Positions 60,533-64,000 of a stretch of 64,000 nucleotides of DNA are shown piece after piece. The stretch lies in contig CAZEFW010000023.1 of NCBI GenBank assembly GCA_964511535.1, forward strand, positions 1-64,000. The letters are read 5' to 3'. This DNA comes from CAZCFB01 sp964511535. Its GTDB lineage: Bacteria; Myxococcota_A; Polyangia; GCA-2747355; CAZCFB01. Both the position numbers and the translations under genes were made by a program. The notes under the pieces were generated by a model that ran no database searches, had not been told where the DNA came from, and was given only the letters and a program-made list of their open reading frames with translations. How positions within the stretch are numbered: the first letter of the stretch is position 1; every line of letters starts with the position of its first letter.

Positions 60533-62251
60533 ATGGAGCGAGCCTGTATCTGTGTTGAAAACAAGGACGGCAAGAAGGACAGCGCCGAGTTCGAGGACTA
60601 CCTGTCCATCGGACGAAGTCAGGGCAACCTGCTGCAGATCAAGGAGGTGCAGGCCTCGCGGTTCCACGCCGAGATCGTGCGCAAGGACGACGCCTACTGG
60701 CTGCGGGATCTGCACAGCACCTGGGGCACCCTGATGGACGGCGCGCCCATCAACGCGCTGCGGCTCAAGCCGGGCGACCGCTTCACCATCGGCGAATCGC
60801 GGCTGACCTTCGAGCTGGTGGACCCCGAGTCGGAGTTCGAAAAAGAGGACACCGTCACCCGCATCACCTTCGGCGACACCGCGCTCAACGCGGTGGGCAC
60901 CAGCCAGATCACCCCCGACGTGGACGAGCCGACCCCCGTGGGCTCCGAGCCGGTGCCGGAGCTGTTCACCCAGCTGGCTCACCTGCGCAAGCGCTACCGT
61001 ATGCTGCACCAGGCGAACCACCTGATCAGCGGCGAGGACCCGCCGGCGGCTGTGTACAGCGCCATCCTGGAGATGCTGTTCGAGGTGGTGCCAGCGGATC
61101 GCGGCGTCATCCTGGCCAAGGACCCGGCGGCCAACAAGCTGGTGGTCATGGCTTCGCGCACGCGCAAGAGCGGCATCGAGCTGAAGAACGTCGAGATGAG
61201 CACCACCCTGCTCAAGCACGCCCGGGAGCAGCGGGTGGCGGTGCTCACCCGGGACGCCATGGAGGAGGGCTTCGACGCCAAGAGCAGCATCTTCCAGCAG
61301 CAGATCCGCTCGGCAATCTGCGCGCCGCTCATGTTCCGCGGCGGCGGGGTGCTCGGGTTCATCTACCTCGACACCCTCGGCACCATCAAGCCGTTCGACA
61401 AGGAGATGCTCGACCTGGTCTCGGCGGTGGCCGGGCCGGCTGGCGTGGCGGTGAAGAACGCCATCTACACCGAGCGGCTGCGCCGCAAGCAGGAGGAGCT
61501 CCAGCGCAGCCACCTGGCGACGCTGTCCGTGATCACCAGCGCGCTGGAGGCCAGGGATCGATACACCGTGGGTCACGCCCAGCGGGTCAGCAGCCTCGGC
61601 ATGGCCATCGCGGATCAGCTGGGGTGGACGGCGGAGCGACGGCGGCAGCTGGAGATCGGCGGGCTGCTGCACGACGTGGGCAAGGTGGGCATCCGGGACG
61701 CCATCCTGGGCAAGCCGGGGCAGCTGTCCGAGGACGAGCACCGCGTGATGCGGCTGCACCCTGACATCGGCGCGCGCATCCTGCGGGACGTGCCCGATCT
61801 GAAGCAGGTGATCCCCTATGTGCTGTGTCACCACGAGCGCTGGGACGGCAAGGGGTACCCCCAGAAGCTGGCCGGGGAGCAGATCCCGGAGGAGGGGCGC
61901 CTGCTGGCGGTGGCCGACGCCTTCGACGCCATGACCAGCAAGCGGGTCTACCGCGAGCCCATCGAGCCGGAGGAGGCGCTGAGGGTGGTGCAGACCTGCT
62001 CGGGGGACCAGTTCGACCCGGTGATGGTGGAGGCCTTCGAGGCGGCCTACGAGGCGGGCTCGATCCTGAGCGTGCTGGCCAGGAGCAAGGACCTGGAGTC
62101 GCGCCAGGTGCTGTGCCCCATCTGCTCCACCTACCTCGGCATGAAGGGCGAGGTGGCCACGAATGACCAGCTCGACTGCCCCGTGTGCGACCGGCGGTTC
62201 AGGATGACTGACGAGCACCAGGCGGTGCTGGATACGATCCGGCCGAAGTGA
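60533..62251 (+). CDS. FHA-GAF-HD-GYP signalling protein with zinc-ribbon tail
   Basis: A 572-residue cytoplasmic signalling protein. FHA domain about 15-105 (SIGRSQGN, ASRFHAEIV), GAF about 165-320, HD-GYP about 335-515 (HDVGKVGI, HHERWDGKGYP, DAFDAMTSKRVY), and a C-terminal zinc-ribbon-like stretch (CPIC...CPVC). The FHA part binds phosphothreonine, so it may link Ser/Thr kinase signals (for example the PEGA kinase) to c-di-GMP hydrolysis. GGTTTC and GAGAGG lie before the ATG. Confidence 0.92.
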   Translation: MERACICVENKDGKKDSAEFEDYLSIGRSQGNLLQIKEVQASRFHAEIVRKDDAYWLRDLHSTWGTLMDGAPINALRLKPGDRFTIGESRLTFELVDPESEFEKEDTVTRITFGDTALNAVGTSQITPDVDEPTPVGSEPVPELFTQLAHLRKRYRMLHQANHLISGEDPPAAVYSAILEMLFEVVPADRGVILAKDPAANKLVVMASRTRKSGIELKNVEMSTTLLKHAREQRVAVLTRDAMEEGFDAKSSIFQQQIRSAICAPLMFRGGGVLGFIYLDTLGTIKPFDKEMLDLVSAVAGPAGVAVKNAIYTERLRRKQEELQRSHLATLSVITSALEARDRYTVGHAQRVSSLGMAIADQLGWTAERRRQLEIGGLLHDVGKVGIRDAILGKPGQLSEDEHRVMRLHPDIGARILRDVPDLKQVIPYVLCHHERWDGKGYPQKLAGEQIPEEGRLLAVADAFDAMTSKRVYREPIEPEEALRVVQTCSGDQFDPVMVEAFEAAYEAGSILSVLARSKDLESRQVLCPICSTYLGMKGEVATNDQLDCPVCDRRFRMTDEHQAVLDTIRPK

Positions 62252-62317
62252 CAGCGGCCTTCGGCCGCTGAATGACAAAACGACGAAACGACGAAATGAC
62301 AGAATGTCTAGCCGTCT
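62252..62317. repeat. Octad element (AACGACGA type) with GC palindrome
   Basis: Palindrome CAGCGGCC-TTC-GGCCGCTG (62252-62270) directly after the HD-GYP gene stop, then octads AATGACAA, AACGACGA (twice), AATGACAG (62271-62310). It fills the gap before the convergent membrane protein gene. Confidence 0.8.
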
Positions 62318-62323
62318 GATGGC

Positions 62324-62656
62324 TCAGGCGGGCTGACGCTCGGCTCGGCGCAGGATCAGGATCACCAGGCCGGTCTCGTACAGCTCCTCGGCCAGAAAAG
62401 CGATGCCGAACCAGACGAGCGCCTGCGACGACCCGACGATTCCCCCGGCGATGACCAGCAGGGCCGCGGCGGCGATGAGCGACCGGCCCCCGCGGACCAG
62501 CAGCAGGGGCGCGTGATCTTCTTCGCGCTGGCGCAGGGCGGCGGCCACCCGGGGGGTGCCGTGTACGGCCAGCAGCGCGGCCAGCAGCGCCAGGGCCATG
62601 GGGAGCAGCAGGTCGAACGCCGCCGGCGTCGTCGAGGTCAGCGTGAGCGCGTCCAT
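62324..62656 (-). CDS. Small hypothetical membrane protein
   Basis: A 110-residue protein with three hydrophobic segments. I choose ATG at 62656 (GGAGG 5 bp upstream) over the overlapping GTG at 62662. No family recognised. A CTTTATAAAG palindrome lies upstream at 62688-62697. Confidence 0.6.
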   Translation of the reverse strand: MDALTLTSTTPAAFDLLLPMALALLAALLAVHGTPRVAAALRQREEDHAPLLLVRGGRSLIAAAALLVIAGGIVGSSQALVWFGIAFLAEELYETGLVILILRRAERQPA

Positions 62657-62846
62657 CGGCACCTCCAGGAGCCTCTCCGTGGGCTCTTTATAAAGGGTGA
62701 CGCGGACGCGCCGGGGGGGCCATAACCTCGCAGGTCATGGCGGACGGAGCAGAAGGCATTCCTGGGAACGTCGATGGGTAGCCTGGCGAAGTAGAGGCGC
62801 TGCTGTTCGGGCCGCCGCCGGGGGAACTCCCCGCCGAGAAGGGGTC

Positions 62847-62855
62847 TGGTATCAT
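62847..62855 (+). promoter_or_regulatory. Extended -10 promoter candidate
   Basis: TGGTATCAT is a good extended -10 (TGnTATAAT-like). No -35 box at 17 bp. Transcription would start near 62862, 60 bases before the ATG at 62922. Confidence 0.4.
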
Positions 62856-62921
62856 CCGGATCAACTCATCGAGCCAAATAAGAACGGGGGGCGGCATCGT
62901 GACCCCCGGGGAGCGTTGCCC

Positions 62922-63320
62922 ATGACTCAGGACGCGGACAGGCAGCGGCGGGCCAGGCGCAGGAACCTGCTGGCCGGCGTGGTCGCCGGGCTGATCATCG
63001 CCTCGGTGGCGGTGGCCACCGCCAAGACGACGTTCAAGAAGATGGTGGCTGGCAAGGCTGCCACCGCGGCGGACGTTAACCAGGCGCACCAGGACCTGGC
63101 CGGCGCCATCGACAAGCTGGCGGCCAAGGTGGCCAAGGCCGAGGGCGCCGCCGAGTGCCCGCCCGGCTACGCCCGGGACACCAAGGCCAGCGGCATCCCC
63201 GCCGCTCCTCATCGCGGGGGAAGCGCCACCTGGGGCGCCGCAAGCGGGGTGTTCACAATCAGTCTGGTCGACTCGCCCACCAAGTGGTGGGCCTTCCTCG
63301 GCGTGCGCTGCTGCCGCTAA
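62922..63320 (+). CDS. Single-pass envelope protein with VNxxHxxL coiled start
   Basis: A 132-residue protein: basic N-terminus (RQRRARRRN), signal-anchor helix (about 17-34), then a segment AGKAATAADVNQAHQDL typical of the start of surface or tail-like proteins, then a Cys/Trp-rich C-terminus (WWAFLGVRCCR). The function is unknown. GGGGAG lies 8-9 bp before the ATG. The next gene begins 18 bp later on the same strand. Confidence 0.6.
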   Translation: MTQDADRQRRARRRNLLAGVVAGLIIASVAVATAKTTFKKMVAGKAATAADVNQAHQDLAGAIDKLAAKVAKAEGAAECPPGYARDTKASGIPAAPHRGGSATWGAASGVFTISLVDSPTKWWAFLGVRCCR

Positions 63321-63338
63321 GACAGAACGAGGAGAACG

Positions 63339-64000
63339 ATGAACAAAGCTCCATGGCTGCTGCTCGCCATGGCATTGGCCTGCTCAGACGCCTCGGAGAA
63401 GTTCCCGACCAAGGCGGAGAACACCGCGGCCCAGTGCCAGGACGGTAAGGACAACGACGGCGACGGCTTCACCGACTGCGACGACCAGAACTGCCAGGTG
63501 CTGCCGGTGTGCAAGACGAAGAAGGACGGCGGCGCCCCGCCCGACGGGCCGGGCAAGGTGGACCAGAAGGTGGGCAAGGACGGCGGCAAGCAGCCGGACC
63601 AGAAGGTCACCCTCGACCAGAAGGTCACCCCCGACCAGAAGATGAAGCCGGACCAGAAACTCGTGCCCGACCTTTCCCCCAAGCCGGATCAGACCGTGCC
63701 GGACAAGGGCCCCGCCGGCTGCAAGAGCAACAAGGAGTGCTCCGACGGCATCTCCTGCACCGCGGACATCTGCACGGCGGGCAAGTGCAGCAACCTGCTG
63801 CTGGCGGGCTTCTGCCTGCTCGGCAACAAGTGCGTCAAGAACGGCGCCGTCAACCCGGCCCATGTGTGCGAGCGGTGCGATACCAGCGCCAGTACGCTTG
63901 CCTGGAGCAAGACGCCGGCCTGCGTGTTCACCCTGGCCGGCACCGGCGCCGCCGGATACAAGGACGGGCCCGTGCTGGCCGCCCAATTCGAGGTGTCCTA
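63339..64000 (+). CDS. NHL-propeller lipoprotein with PDQK repeats, truncated by window edge
   Basis: A partial gene (220 codons seen). Lipoprotein signal with lipobox LALAC near residue 15. It is followed by a MopE-like DGKDNDGDGFTDCDDQNC motif, then a Lys/Asp/Pro-rich linker with repeated PDQK (KVTPDQKMKPDQKL), a Cys-rich knot region, and the start of an NHL-type propeller (LAGTGAAGYKDGPVLAAQF). GAGGAG lies 6 bp upstream of the ATG at 63339. The remaining propeller is outside the window. Confidence 0.8.
   Translation, partial: MNKAPWLLLAMALACSDASEKFPTKAENTAAQCQDGKDNDGDGFTDCDDQNCQVLPVCKTKKDGGAPPDGPGKVDQKVGKDGGKQPDQKVTLDQKVTPDQKMKPDQKLVPDLSPKPDQTVPDKGPAGCKSNKECSDGISCTADICTAGKCSNLLLAGFCLLGNKCVKNGAVNPAHVCERCDTSASTLAWSKTPACVFTLAGTGAAGYKDGPVLAAQFEVS

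Overview
The window is high-GC, gene-dense bacterial chromosome, probably from a Myxococcota-like (former deltaproteobacterial) organism. The reasons are a MYXO-CTERM-like sorting tail and MopE-type acidic Cys/Asp motifs (18784-20217, and the protein entering the right edge), many Asp/Gly-rich secreted lipoproteins, a PknB-type Ser/Thr kinase with a PEGA domain, several HD-GYP proteins, and an F0-only ATP synthase cluster. No rRNA, tRNA, CRISPR array, insertion sequence, integrase or phage gene was seen.

Layout. 1-12.2 kb (minus strand): a complete Tad/Flp pilus operon, flp-tadV-tadE-cpaB-rcpA-tadZ-tadA-tadB-tadC-tadD-lipoprotein-tadG, followed by an unknown gene. 12.2-14.2 kb: a lipoprotein with Ca-loop motifs and a regulatory intergenic region. 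14.2-17.5 kb: an ABM-domain enzyme overlapping an Fe-type alcohol dehydrogenase, then a B12-type radical SAM protein. 17.6-28 kb: secreted or envelope proteins (NHL lipoprotein, NlpC/P60 with MYXO-CTERM, beta-propeller lipoprotein, LysM-M74 endopeptidase), SDR, alpha/beta hydrolase, FAD oxidoreductase and M29 aminopeptidase. 28-35.4 kb: NhaD-like antiporter, rimO, hemL and gyrA. 35.5-43 kb: TPR-PEGA protein, PEGA kinase, REC-GAF-HD-GYP regulator, DUF2254 protein, coaX. 43-51 kb: EF-G paralogue, methyltransferase, unknown helical protein, Yip1-TlpA fusion, atpZ-atpI-atpB-atpE. 51-58.5 kb: NodB deacetylase with a cNMP-binding protein, trxB, RidA, YbjN-like protein, rpmB, a large lipoprotein with repeated carboxypeptidase-regulatory domains, pilC. 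58.5-64 kb: gshB, proline dehydrogenase, FHA-GAF-HD-GYP, then small envelope proteins and a truncated NHL lipoprotein.

The most unusual signal is not a gene. At least a dozen intergenic spots carry short tandem words of 6, 7 or 8 bp, usually as two inverted arms around a core, often with a GC-rich palindrome having a three-base loop (for example 26861-26983). Each spot has its own homogenised word (CTTGAGG, CTTCAGG, GTTGACA, GTCGACA, AACAAGA, GAATGCCA), yet the words look related. They favour gene 3' ends, commonly abut stop codons, and in two neighbouring genes seem to have supplied the last dozen codons. I know of no named family with this architecture.
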